The notes under the pieces were generated by a model. The model worked only from the letters and a program-made list of their open reading frames with translations, was not told where the DNA came from and ran no database searches. A stretch of DNA of 64,000 bases from Catonia carolina. Lineage: Eukaryota; Arthropoda; Insecta; Hemiptera; Achilidae. The DNA lies in the NCBI GenBank assembly GCA_035578175.1, contig JAQMRL010000001.1, positions 49,003,553-49,067,552 of the forward strand, in the 5' to 3' direction. Below are positions 35,716-46,208 of the stretch, piece after piece (within the stretch, counting starts at the first letter, position 1; the number at the start of each line of letters is the position of its first letter). A program made the translations under genes and the position numbers.

Positions 35716-36254
35716 TGACATTTATACAGTTATTCTTGCAACTAACAACATTATGTCACAATGTCTAGGGCTGGAAGTGCAGAAAACTATTTCCCTGCTT
35801 CAGAGCAACAAAAGTTACAAATTACATCAATTCGAAGCCAATAGAAGTGCAGCAAGGGGAATGACTAGTATGTAATAAAATTAAAATCCTTTCTTACCCT
35901 TATTATTTGAAATGGAAGTAACAATGTGTAAATATATGCCTAATTTTGAAAAATTTCTGTATCTTATTTATTAATTTACAAGAACGACAAGAAATCAAGA
36001 ATTTTTATTAATTTAATTTTTATTTATTTTTTTTAATTTACAAGAATTTTTTTATGAAATCAACAAATATTGCAATAGAATTCTATCATAAAAAATGTAT
36101 GATAGATTATTAAAATTCATAATGCAAAAATTAATGATAGGCAAATTAATTTGGCCTTTGTCCATTTCAAATATCTGGAAGAACAATTAATTAGTAACAG
36201 CTTGTTTCAATACTCATTCAGTACTAGAAAAATACATGTGAAATAAAACTTTCA

Positions 36255-37190
36255 CGAGGTGTGATCAAAATATACGGTGAATGATTTTACTACAAATGAA
36301 CTGCAGACACTACATCCATTTAAAGAAAAAAGTTCAAAAGCCTGGTTCTTTAAGATAATCAGTATCAGAACAAGTAGCGACTTGTCAGTCGGCTTCCAGA
36401 GCCGGAAGAGTGAGGTCATGTTTACCGTGTCTGTCATGCATCATGGATTTTGAGCACCACGTTAACATTAATTTTGTTCTAAGTTCCAAAAAAGTGCCAT
36501 AGAAGCTCATGAACTGTTCAAATTAGTTTATTGTGATAATATGATAACTCTGATATATGAAGACTGCGAATATATGAAGACAAGCGATATAAGCGATTTA
36601 AAAGCAGAAATGAGTCTATTGAAGACGAGGAATGGTCAGAATGTCCTTCGACCTCAGAAACAGACGAAAACAAGCAAAAAGTAGTAAAACTGGTTCATTC
36701 AAACATCCGATTGACTATTCAGAGCTTACTGAAGAACTGAACATCTCATATGAGTTTGAACAAAGCATTTTAACCGATAATTTGCAAATGATACAATACG
36801 TGTGAAATTTGTTCCCCGACTTTTGACGCCCTTGCTACACACCTCACTTTTTGATCCAGAGTTTTTGGCTAAAAAAAGATTCCTGTCTGTCCACATCCAC
36901 CTTACTTTTCAGATTCAGCACCATGCTACTTCTGGCCCTTTCCAAAAATAAAAACTGTGCTAAAAGGAAAACATTTTGACACCATTCTCGACATCAAGAG
37001 GGCATTGACAGAGCAGCTAAAGGCCCTTCTGAAAGAAGCGTACCAGAAATGCTTTCAATTGGAATCAACATTCAGATAAGTGCATAGCCAGCCAAGGAGA
37101 GTACTTTGAAGGAGATTAATTCAAATTTGATTTAAGCTTATTACTTTGTTCGTAATAAAATTATTCACCGTATTTTTTTATCACACCTCG
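36255..37190 (+). mobile_element. Mariner element with both TIRs, internally degraded
   Basis: TIRs begin CGAGGTGTGATCAAAATATA (36255) and, on the opposite strand at 37190, CGAGGTGTGATAAAAAAATA; both continue into CGGTGAAT. TA follows the right end (37191-37192); the left flank is CA, a likely decayed TA. Length (936 bp) is shorter than the roughly 1.3 kb usual for intact mariners. The mitoferrin intron carries it in antisense. Confidence 0.85.
36445..37115 (+). pseudogene. Mariner transposase remnant
   Basis: The N-terminal start MDFEHHVNINFVL is followed by frameshifted segments. These resemble the second helix-turn-helix region (ESIEDE, TDENKQKVVKLVHS, LTIQ). The frame then jumps to the C-terminal part, HPPYFSDSAPCYFWPFPKIK and TVLKGKHFDTILDIKRALTE. 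The catalytic centre between them is deleted, and stops break the rest. The last Asp region of the DD34D triad is seen as SDSAP where relatives have PDLAP. Not functional. Confidence 0.8.
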
Positions 37191-37444
37191 TACATTGTCA
37201 ATGCGTATCCAGAAGGAATGCGTATGTGCTGATATAGTCCTTGTAAATGCAATAGGCAGGCAAATGAATAGTTGACTGTAGGCTTGTTTTCAAGTAGGCC
37301 CCACTTATGTGTCATTTGTCACAAGAATAATGCTTGCTACAAATCAAATTGCACATGTTAGATGCTCTTTGTAGATTTATACAGCAGTTTTGACACTGCC
37401 AATTACAATACACCTTTTAGGTGTAGAAATTAAGTCTTTCAGTT

Positions 37445-37625
37445 GGGGCACGTCCACAGCATAGTGGTAAGCGCAGTAGCCTACAAAGCAGAAGATCCGA
37501 GGTATAACTGCCGGCCAGAATCCAGAAATTATTACAAGTCAAAAACCATAATTTTGTTTTCAAAACCCGCCGTAGTCGCTGTGACAAAACTATTGATGCA
37601 AATTTAAATAAACTAAAAAAAACTT
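37445..37625 (+). repeat. tRNA-derived SINE (family S1), copy 2
   Basis: CCACAGCATAGTGGTAAGCG (A box) and a decayed B-box region (gaggtataactgccggcc) are followed by the family body, gccgtagtcgctgtgac and ttgatgcaaatttaaataaa, ending in an A-run. More diverged than the 31161 copy. Confidence 0.65.
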
Positions 37626-37629
37626 TCAG

Positions 37630-38120
37630 TCTTCAGGTATAACTTTAATAATTCCCTTCTATTTTTAGCATAGAAACACTTCTTATCATAAAAATAGAAC
37701 AGCATAATCTTAGCAGGCTGGTAATTTCAATAATCTGGCCTTCTAATTGGCCACTTTACCTTTCAACACCTAACTTGATGTGGAGTGAACATTCTAATGT
37801 TAATTAAATATTTATAAATATTGATGAACGTAAAACCTAAAAGAAACCAGATTTATTGAAAGTTCAATCAGACCAAGTACAAAGTTTTAGTTTGGACGAA
37901 GTATATAACCTCAGTAAGAAAAACTGAATCATTCTGATGATAAGATAATCATCGTTATTTTAGAAGATGATGGGATTGCAGAATTAGCAATAGTCAGTTT
38001 GATTTTTCACTTCAGAAGTTCCTAAATTTTACATAAAACCTCAGGTGTAATTTATAGATTTTAATCATTTAAAAATAAATCCTCATATGCATCCTGCAGC
38101 CTAAAATCAATTATATTTTA
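37630..38120. other. Intron stretch without recognisable feature
   Basis: AT-rich intron before the composite repeat. Nothing recognised. Confidence 0.3.
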
Positions 38121-38166
38121 TATAATAAATTTCACTAACCTTTTTTAAGCTGCCTTAATTTTTATT

Positions 38167-38275
38167 ACTCGCCACTCCAGCAGCGCTTCGCGCTGCTTCC
38201 GTGTCTCGGCCTCAGAGGGGTAGGTGGATCAGAATTCATATGTGGATCAGAACCATTTGCCACAAGGTGAATGAA
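38167..38275 (+). repeat. Element X, left inverted terminus
   Basis: This begins ACTCGCCACTCCAGC and contains a perfect hairpin (GCAGCGC 38180-38186, loop TTC, GCGCTGC 38190-38196). It continues cggcctcagaggggtaggtg and ccatttgccacaaggtgaat. The same sequence appears in reverse at 40480-40588 at high similarity. The GC-rich hairpin stands out against the AT-rich surroundings. Confidence 0.8.
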
Positions 38276-38317
38276 TGAATGAACGTTACGTACCAGTAAC
38301 GTTTTGTTAATAAAAAT

Positions 38318-39830
38318 ATGCCTCAAAAACCGTTTTCAAGGTGTAAAGATAGAAATACCAGAAAACGGCAAACCCCAAAAAACCGAAATTTGGTTTTTGT
38401 AGTTTACTCAGCGGACCGGTGGGTTAAGGGAAACTTTGGTTATATAATGTTGAAGTACGTTTTTGTGCGGCACAAAACAGGTTCATGGATTTTATCCCTA
38501 TTATTCACCGTTAAGGAGATGAAGAAATACAACCCCTACCGCAGGCTAGAGGGTTCTAATTGAAAATTTTTGGGTTATCAAATTTGTGTGTAATTTTAAA
38601 CGTTAAACAACATACCTACAAAAGACTTTTTATATTCTAAAATTTGAAATATTTCATATCTCTTGGATAAGGGTAGCGACCCCCGTAAGACCCCGATTTA
38701 AAATTTGGAACATTACCCGTGATCCTACAGGTACGTGTAACTGTTTATATATATAAATTTGGCGAAATAACTCATTTTGAAGGTGTAAAGAAAGAACAAT
38801 ATGAAAACGGCAAACCCCAAAAAGCCAAAATTTTGTTTTTTGAGTTTTCTCACCAAACCGGCAAGTTAAGGGCAACAATAGCTATATGGTTTTAAAGTAC
38901 TTTGCAAGAGGTACAAAAAATATTCTATACAATTTTTCTCTACGATGCACAGTTTAGGAGATAAAAAATACAACCCCTACCGCAGGCTAGAGGGTGCTGA
39001 TTGAGAATTTTCGGGTTATAAAATTTTTGTGTAATTTTTAACGCCAAACAACATGCCGGTAACAGATTTTTTATGTTCTAAAAATTTTAAATTTTCAATA
39101 TTTTTATTTAAGGGTAGCAACTTTCGTAGGACCTTGATTTAAAATTTGAAAAATTTCCCATAATGCGGAGGGTACGTGTAATGTGGTCATAGTAAAAGTT
39201 TGCCAAAGAAACCCGTTTTGATGGTGTTACAAAAGAAAACTTGAAAAATGCAACCCCAAAAAAGCCGAAATTTTGTTTTTTTAGTTTTTTTACCGAACCG
39301 GCAAGTTGAGGACAACGATAGCTATATGATTTTGAAGTACATTTAAAGGGGTACAAAAAATATTCTGTACAATTTATTTTTACGATGCACCGTTAATGAG
39401 ATAAAAAAATACAAACCCTACTGCAAAAAAGAGGGTGCAACTTTAAAATTTTCGGTTTATCACATTTTTATGTAGTTTTTAACGCCAAACGACATGCCGT
39501 TATCAAATTTTTTGTATTCTAAAAATTTAAAAATTACATAATTTTTAAATAAGGGAACCAAACCCCGTAGGACCCCGATCTAAAATTTCAAAAGTCACCC
39601 GTGATTCCGGGAGTTAGTGTAATGTGGTCCTAATAAAAATTTGTCGATGAAACCCGTCTTCGTGGTGTTACAAAGAAAAACCTAAAAACTGCAACCCCGA
39701 AAAAGCCGAATTTTTGTTTTTTGAATTTTTCCAGCGAACCGGCGGGTTAAGGGCAACTTTATATATATGGTCTAAACGTACTTCGGGAGAGGAACAAAAA
39801 TGGTCGCAGTGGCCTTTGTGCTACGAAACT
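38318..39830 (+). repeat. Tandem array of about 440-bp units (3.4 copies) inside element X
   Basis: Unit starts are near 38322, 38765, 39206 and 39646, a period of about 440 bp. Each unit contains, in order: ggtgt-ac/aa-a-aaagaa; a caaccccaaaaaagccgaaa block; aaccggcaagttaaggg; a gagataaaaaatacaacccc block with agaggg; aacgccaaacaacatgcc; and a taggaccccgatttaaaatt block. The last unit is partial. Divergence between units is moderate, so the array is not recent. Short open frames within units are not conserved and are probably spurious. Confidence 0.85.
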
Positions 39831-40002
39831 TTGTTAAAAAGTTTGAAATATTTGGACGCATCCCCTGAGCTTTCGGGGAGATTTACCTTAAATTTGGCAT
39901 TTTTCCCGGGGGTCCTCAGAGATTTTGCTTTTAGAGACCTCCTAATAGGCGAGAATTTCCATCAGTGAGTCATTAGTGGCTGGGGCTTTATATATTTTTA
40001 TT

Positions 40003-40047
40003 ATTCACTACACGTGTTTCGGTGGATCCACCATCATCAGAGTATAT
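40003..40047 (-). ncRNA. Hammerhead ribozyme motif (type I-like), Penelope-associated, copy H1
   Basis: Minus strand: CTGATGA (40040-40034), stem II GGTGGATCCACC, then GAAAC and a very short helix III region (ACACGTGT), then A and GTG. The upstream strand TATACT could form stem I with the downstream strand, but one A appears missing compared with copy H2. All invariant core bases (CUGAUGA, GAAA) are present. Hammerhead motifs with minimal stem III are known from Penelope-like retroelements. Confidence 0.65.
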
Positions 40048-40152
40048 AATATCATTGAAACTAAAATTTTATTTCTTCTTTATTTCTAAAGAAGATGTAA
40101 CATCTTCTACAGATTTAAAGAAAATAAAATTTTATTTCAATGATATTAAATT

Positions 40153-40588
40153 TTAGATCAGGGTCCCTATGGTGCTTGCTACCCCAATTTTTTTTTTTAA
40201 TTTTCGGAATACAAATAATCTTTCAACGGCATGTTATTTAGCGAAGAAAATTACATAAAAATTTGGTAACCCGAAAATTTTCAGGTCACAACCCCCAGTC
40301 ACATGAGAAAACGAAAAACTCAAAGTATCATACATACAAACCTCAACATTCAAAGTTAAAATTTTGAAACTCTAAACATTAACCTAAAATTTCAAAACAT
40401 TCAAATTTTAAACTTCATCTTTAAACTTACATATCTTCAAATTTCAAAATATTGTGATCCACCCAACCCCTTTGGTGGCTGAAATTCACCTTGTGGCAAA
40501 TGGTTCGGATCCACTTATGAATTCTGATCTACCTACCCTCTCTGAGGCCGAGACACATAAGCGGCGCCGCGCCGCTGGAGTGGCGAGT
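40153..40588 (-). repeat. Element X, inverted right copy (truncated) with terminus
   Basis: On the minus strand from 40588: ACTCGCCACTCCAGCGGCGC, the cggcctcagaga block and ccatttgccacaaggtgaat. An AT-rich spacer absent from the left copy follows. Then come attttcgggttaccaaattt, aacatgccgttgaaagatta and ggggtcc-like blocks matching about half of one 440-bp unit. Joins to Penelope-like sequence occur at both edges. Confidence 0.75.
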
Positions 40589-40655
40589 CTTTATTTCTAA
40601 AGATATAACATCTTCTACAGATTAAAAAAAATAAAATTTTATTTCAATGATATTA

Positions 40656-40700
40656 TATACTCTGATGATGGTGGATCCTCCGAAACATGTGTAAGTGAAA
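40656..40700 (+). ncRNA. Hammerhead ribozyme motif, Penelope-associated, copy H2
   Basis: Plus strand: TACT (40658-40661), CTGATGA (40662-40668), stem II TGGTGGATCCTCC with one mismatch, GAAA (40682-40685), helix III A-C-A/T-G-T with a two-base loop, UA at 40692-40693 as the predicted cleavage dinucleotide, then AGTG pairing back to TACT. The order and pairing fit a type I hammerhead with a tiny stem III. Known Penelope hammerheads of this shape act poorly as monomers and better as dimers. Confidence 0.7.
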
Positions 40701-40749
40701 ATAAAAGTTAAGGCAGAGCTTAAAAAAGGTAAGTGAATTTATTATATAA

Positions 40750-40945
40750 AATAGAAGCATATTATATAAAGCCGCATCAACTGGTTGGTCATTACCAACT
40801 TCAGCAGGTTTTAAATTATTGAAAATGCTTGCTAGGAATCAGAAACCCAGAATCTTTTGCTATGCAGTCCAGCACAGTTGAAAGCCATAACATCTCATTA
40901 AAGTGACAAAACATTATTGTGGAATTTATGGTGTTATTTCAGTAG
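40750..40945. other. Intron stretch without recognisable feature
   Basis: Short AT-rich spacer between the composite and the Harbinger-like element. Confidence 0.3.
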
Positions 40946-40950
40946 TCTAA

Positions 40951-41627
40951 GGCCTTGTTTATGCACTGCGGCGAGCCACAATGGCCTGCCGGGATGGTGC
41001 ACCACAATAAATTTGAAGCTCAATGTGGCACCATCTTGCTGGACATTGGGTGGGGGAATCGTTGCCAACCTGTTATCTCCAGGATTGCTATCAGTGTGCG
41101 CTTGACTCTCAAAATGGATCCATGTTTACTCCTCTATTGCTAATTGAAGTTGAATAAAAACAAAGGCGTTGGTCAGTGTATCAGATTAACTCTGCTAGAG
41201 CAGTAGATGGAGCTTTTAAAAACCTATACGGACTTCTACAGGAAGACGGTGAGAAGTTTTTCAATTATTTTTGTATGTCAGTAGGTACTCAAACGCGCAC
41301 ACAAAAACTACTATTGTCAAGTGTCAATACAGCTCTGCTGGACTCCCCAGCGAAGTAAGGGGTTAGTAGCACTGCCGCCAGTGGACAGTGCCCTGCACTA
41401 GCATAAACAGCTCCACCTATCACAATGAAAATATAACTAGTGGTGTTGGGTGGCAGGCTGCAATAATATAAGTACAGCCGGATGTTTTTAGACACATGCA
41501 ACTGTTGCTTACTGTGGCACCCTGCACTATGCATAAATGCTTTCCCTTAATTCAATGTACTAATAACTACGCCGGCATGTTGCACTAGCAGGCCATTGAA
41601 GCTCACCGCAGTGCATAAAGAGGGCCA
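40951..41627 (+). mobile_element. PIF/Harbinger-like element, internally deleted
   Basis: Inverted ends are GGCCTTGTTTATGCACTGCG (40951) and, on the opposite strand at 41627, GGCCCTCTTTATGCACTGCG. Both continue into a region reading aatggcctgc. The 5' flank is TAA as expected for the superfamily, but the 3' flank (AGA) does not match, so the duplication is not confirmed. It contains a short HARBI1-like coding relic. The element is 677 bp, far below an autonomous length. Confidence 0.65.
41160..41290 (+). pseudogene. HARBI1-like nuclease N-terminal fragment
   Basis: The frame reads RRWSVYQINSARAVDGAFKN followed by LYGLLQEDGEKFFNYFCMSV. This resembles the start of Harbinger nucleases (RxxWVHPxxxxRxxxGEFHxLxxxLxxDxxxFFxYFRMS). 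It breaks off before any catalytic residue. The match and the surrounding inverted ends support each other. Confidence 0.6.
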
Positions 41628-41639
41628 GAAGAAGTAGAG

Positions 41640-42360
41640 CTTCAGCAGAAGTGACGCTCACCTTACTGAGATTTCATTTTAGACAAAACCAATCTTAGTT
41701 CCCTTTAATATACCTAAAAAGTTCAGAAGGCTATAGGTTTATCCCTAATGGGTAAATTCTTTAAATATAAAGGTTATTGCTTCATGTGGTTGGTAGGTCT
41801 ATATAATAATAGAGAATAGAGTGAAGTGCGCCAACATATTATGAAAAGATAAAATCCTTACTTAGATGATAAAAATGTTATCAATTTTGTAATACTTTTG
41901 CAACAATTCACACAGTTCCATAACATACGTTTTTTCTTAAACATCTATTTACATATGACAATGTAATAAGTAGATAATCACTTTTACATTAAAAACTTTT
42001 CACAATTACCTATCGTGATATAATTTCTAAGAAGTACTATTGTAAGATTCAGCCATTATTAGAACACATTCTTAGACAAATTTAAAGAAGTAAGGCTTAA
42101 TTATTTGTCTACCTTAAAATCATAACTTTGGTTTTATAAAATTTACAACTAAATTTATGGTGTGAATATTAAAAAAAGTCTTCTTTCGTTCTTTTTTGAA
42201 AATTCTCAAATTCTGCCTATGATTAAAAAGAAAAACATTCACATTACGATTTTTGCACAGTAATATCCCACCAAATAAAACTCCATCCTGATATTAATAA
42301 CCAGTAATGTTTTAACTAAATAACTCTCTCAAATAAGTTCCCTGTCAGTTTGTCTCTCCA
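41640..42360. other. Intron stretch without recognisable feature
   Basis: AT-rich intron. Nothing recognised. Confidence 0.3.
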
Positions 42361-42369
42361 TTTAAAAAG

Positions 42370-42565
42370 TTTGACAAAAAACAACAATGCACTCTATAGT
42401 CGAAGTGTTCAGTATGAGATACAAGACATGAGTGAACTACTGTGGCTCTTGTACGCATGCGCGCATAATGTTTGTCAGGCTGATACATTCATACAATCTG
42501 ACAAACGTTCTGATTGGTCTAAACGCATGGAACAGCAGAGTTCATTACGGTGAAAAGCATAATAA
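42370..42565 (+). repeat. Dispersed repeat D, copy 1
   Basis: The segment gttcagtatgagatacaaga ... tttgtcaggctgatacattc ... ctgattggtctaaacgcatg recurs in reverse at 53636-53850. It abuts a family B copy at its right end. Confidence 0.6.
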
Positions 42566-42570
42566 ATAAA

Positions 42571-43005
42571 ACAAGGAGTGAGATGGTTTAAAATTGCTTT
42601 TCTACTAAGTGGAAAAGTATGCTTATCAGCATGCTGCACCCTCTGAAAAGCATATTTACTTTCCACCCTGCAAATGATACCTTCACTTGATTCACCACAG
42701 GGTCTGGATGTATATAATGAAATTCATTACTCTCAAAGGAGATAACTCTTGACTAGTGTCATTAATACCTCTACCTCTTCTGTTCTTACAAGCTTCAGTT
42801 ATATAATTGGCTCATTACTCTTGAAGGAGATAACTCTGACTAGTGTCTATTACACCTGTACCTCTTCTGTTCTTAAATGCTTCAGTCATAAAAGTGGCTG
42901 ACCATGTGATAAGAAACAGAACTATTTTTTGTAGCCTTGGAACTAGCAGATTGAGTGCAAATAATTTAACACTCCACCTGCCTGTTATTGGTAGTTTGTA
43001 ATATA
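42571..43005 (-). repeat. Repeat family B, copy 2, with an internal duplication
   Basis: Contains the family blocks (accctgcaaatga, ccacagggtctgga, ggagataactct, tgataagaaacagaactatt, ggaactagcaga). The roughly 85-bp stretch running from cattactctcaaaggagata to agttatataattggct is duplicated in tandem (about 42726-42812 and 42813-42900). The hairpin 3' end (left side) is missing, so the copy is truncated there. Confidence 0.6.
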
Positions 43006-43009
43006 CTTT

Positions 43010-44480
43010 ACATAACATTTTTATTAATTCATAAATAATTTTTAATTTTTATACACAGATTACAGTTTGTTCATTTTTCAATAATTACGAGCACACTCAA
43101 GGCAATTAATTTATATAATAATAGCCTACGTCCTAATTTATTCTTTACAACCAATTTCACTATCTAATATAATATACAGTCTTATTTCAGGATGTTATGT
43201 ATCAGTGTTACTTATGAAATAAGATATGCACCTATGTCTTATTCCACTTAATTTTGGAACTGATATAAGCAAATCATATGAGCATGTGGAAGAAACAAAG
43301 AGACTGATGTGACAAATGGTCTACATCAGACGACCAGGTGCCCAGTGATAAGTCATATTATATCAACATGTTTATGTTTATGTGTGCCGCTGGCTCAGTA
43401 ATGGGTTACTTCGGTGCTTCTTGTGTATAGTTCAGTACTTTTATCATAAAAATTGTTATAGTTAAATATGATTTCAATTAGATGCGATTTTACACTTGCC
43501 ATTGGGTAGTCAGCGCTAAGCATTTTTTGTAACTGTCATTACACGTCCAGCCAGTACCAGAGCAAAGCGATTGTTTAATACAGTTCCAAAGATTAGTGGA
43601 ATAAACTATAAATAAACAATTCCCGTTCAAATAAATCATAATAACCGTTCAAAGCAAACTGAACTTCACAATGTCACTACTAGAATGGTAGAACTATCGA
43701 AACTTAATTCAAATATTTTTATATTTACTTTGTAAAATCTCAATGCAATTTTAATTTTCAGATTTTTTGCAGAATCCAGAATTACCTCTTCACAAACATG
43801 TAAATTTAAAAAAATTTTCTGCGGTAGAATTCAGTATTTAAGGACAAAAAGAATCTCAATTTACTCACTGCACCAGATTTGGCATTTTAAATGCTATGGT
43901 GTATTCTGACAGCAATTTGTAATTTCAGCACATCTTAAAAACTACTTCTCGGATATAATACTAAAAAAACATCTGGCAATAAGTCCTATTAATTACACCG
44001 GCCAATACATGCCATAATTTTGTCAATACATGCCATAAGGATCGCTGGCGATACTATTATATACTCAAAATAAGATATGTTATTGATCATATTTTGTAAT
44101 TTTTCTGTGTGGCCCCAGTAGAAAGTTTACTATGACCTGTACAGGTGGCTTACCCTTATACATTGCGGCAGCCAGCCTGTTAACACTGTGCATGCATATC
44201 CATACATAAGTGAAACAGTCATTGTCTGTGGCGAGAAAGAGTTGGTAATAATCAAGTATCAAGTAATAATCAGTGATAATCCTTTCTCTCAAACATAAGT
44301 GCCTACATCTATAACTTAACCTGTATCTTGCACATTTGTTTAAAAAAATTGTCTCTGACAATTCCATTTTTCCTGATCATAATAAATTCCTTCATCGGTA
44401 TATTATTTAATTAATTTATTTATTTAAAATTTTAATTCACACAAAATTCAAAAAGAGTATAGGATACGCAGTGTCAAAAC
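43010..44480. other. Intron stretch; one short dispersed repeat
   Basis: AT-rich intron. The block near 43610-43700 (gcaaactgaacttcacaatg) is repeat E copy 2, shared with 34068-34150. Nothing else recognised. Confidence 0.35.
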
Positions 44481-44490
44481 ATTTCAACAC

Positions 44491-44790
44491 TTAAAAACCA
44501 TTAAAAAGAAACATCACATAAAACAAATTGTCAACATCAGTCACGTAAAACATAAAACACAAATTTAAACTTCCATCGTTTATAAATTCCTGGATTGTAT
44601 AATACGACTTATTAATCAGGTAAGGCTTTAACTCTTTCTTAAATCTTTTCTCACATTCAATAACAAACAAGCTTTGTGGAAGATGGGGCATCTTCAGTTT
44701 TGATCCAATATACGATGTTTTTTTTCCATAGAGACAACATATGAAACTCGGCACAATCAGAATGGCACCTTCTTGAGTGATAGCCATGAG
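44491..44790 (-). pseudogene. LINE ORF2 C-terminal fragment
   Basis: The minus-strand frame reads KLKMPHLPQSLFVIECEKRF and KKELKPYLINKSYYTIQEFI. This is the pattern at the very end of Jockey/CR1-like ORF2 proteins (xNxLPxxLRxLxxxxFKKxLKxYLLxKxFYSxxEF). The upstream domains are missing. The fragment at 48526-48798 covers the segment just before it in such proteins. Confidence 0.6.
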
Positions 44791-44799
44791 GCTTTACTA

Positions 44800-46200
44800 T
44801 CAAACCATCATGTTTTACTGACTTTACCCTCAGAACAAATTCCATATTATAAATTCTATAATAAAATTATGAATGATAAAACAATATTAAATATTAATAC
44901 AGGAAATTTCGCCAAACTTATAGGACGACCAACATTGAATTTTACAAAACAGCTTATAATTTTAATAATTTCATTTTATAGAACTAATTCATAGATATAA
45001 AAAATAAGGTTCAGAGATATCTGGCAAAAGTAACCTACTGAAAATAGTTGACACGTTCTAAATTATTTGAAAAAGAAATTCTATAAATCACTCACTGTCA
45101 TTTGAATTTGACATCACTGTCACTATAAAATTTGAAATTAATTATATAAATGAAAAATCTTGTAAATAGGGCTACTAGACATACATTAGAAATATAATAG
45201 AAATTTAAAAATCTTAATGAAGCGACACCATGAAAAGAGCATTACAAAAATGAATCAAATACTTGTTTTACCTTTAACTGTATTGATGTCTAATTAGAAA
45301 TATTGGTTAAATTTAGCTGTCATGACTATGAAAACAATGATCTCAGTTTTACCATTATTAGCCTATGTAGTGGAAACAAATCTCAGAAATACAAAGGGTT
45401 TCTGATAATTGCGTTAATTTTTGACAGGTGTAAAAAATATTATAAAAATAGAAAATTTGTACCGAAAATTTAATGACATGAAATCATTCAAAATAATAAT
45501 TTTAAATGTAGGCCTACGATCCAGAAAAGAAGTTAAATGGTCTAAACATTATTATTTGCAAAATGTATGAATGTAAGAATCAATGTGTATTAAAAAAGTT
45601 ATCAGCAGTAATTTTACAATCAGAGGTTATGTAGATAATTAACATGAATCTCATTGCTCAATTAAAATTTAGTTGCACTCCTGAAAACTGATCAAGAGAT
45701 ATCTAAAATGCAGGTTAGTTCATTTAAAGTCTATGCCTACAGTAGTAATTTGAGATAAAAAGCTAATATTCTATGGACATCTTGTTTAATTGAGTCAATG
45801 AAAGAAAAAACTGTTATAAATTTACAAAAATACTTAAATTACCATTGCCACAATAATAAATATCGAGTGAAAGAGCTTTTTACAGTGTCATAATTTAGGT
45901 TAGGTTTTTCATAATATTGACATACAAAACCGGACATAAATTTAAGTCGTTTTCAAAAGAAATTCGAAGTAAAAAAATTAATAAAACAAAGTTTTATGTT
46001 TATAAGTAATTTATAAGACTCCTAAACGGCAAAAATCTATTACAACATATGTTAAAACCGTAATCATCCGTTTTCACACGCCAGCCTACTGTATGCCTAC
46101 CAGACCGTCAAAGCAGAAAAACATAAATGTTTACCTTTTATGACTAAGTTTTGGATATGCTAATGATACTACATCATTTAACTAAAAGTTATTTTAAATA
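44800..46200. other. Intron stretch without recognisable feature
   Basis: AT-rich intron leading to mitoferrin exon 1. Nothing recognised. Confidence 0.3.
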
Positions 46201-46208
46201 ATAATTAC

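Larger units (their letters stand above)
38125..40745. mobile_element. Composite: tandem-repeat element with inverted termini interleaved with Penelope-like hammerhead sequence
   Basis: Order along the plus strand: Penelope-like 3'-end sequence in reverse (38125-38166); element X terminus (38167 onward); three to three and a half 440-bp units (38318 to about 39830); an unclassified stretch; reverse Penelope-like sequence with a hammerhead motif (about 39990-40075). Then the same Penelope-like segment in forward orientation (40076-40152); an inverted, shorter X (40153-40588); and forward Penelope-like sequence with a second hammerhead motif (40589-40745). The arrangement is a large imperfect fold-back. 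Whether X is part of a Penelope-derived non-autonomous element or an independent element inserted twice cannot be settled from one locus. Confidence 0.6.

Noticed and set aside
38318..39968. Several 60-85 codon open frames in the 440-bp repeat units
   Set aside because: Positions and frames differ between units; no conserved protein could be derived.
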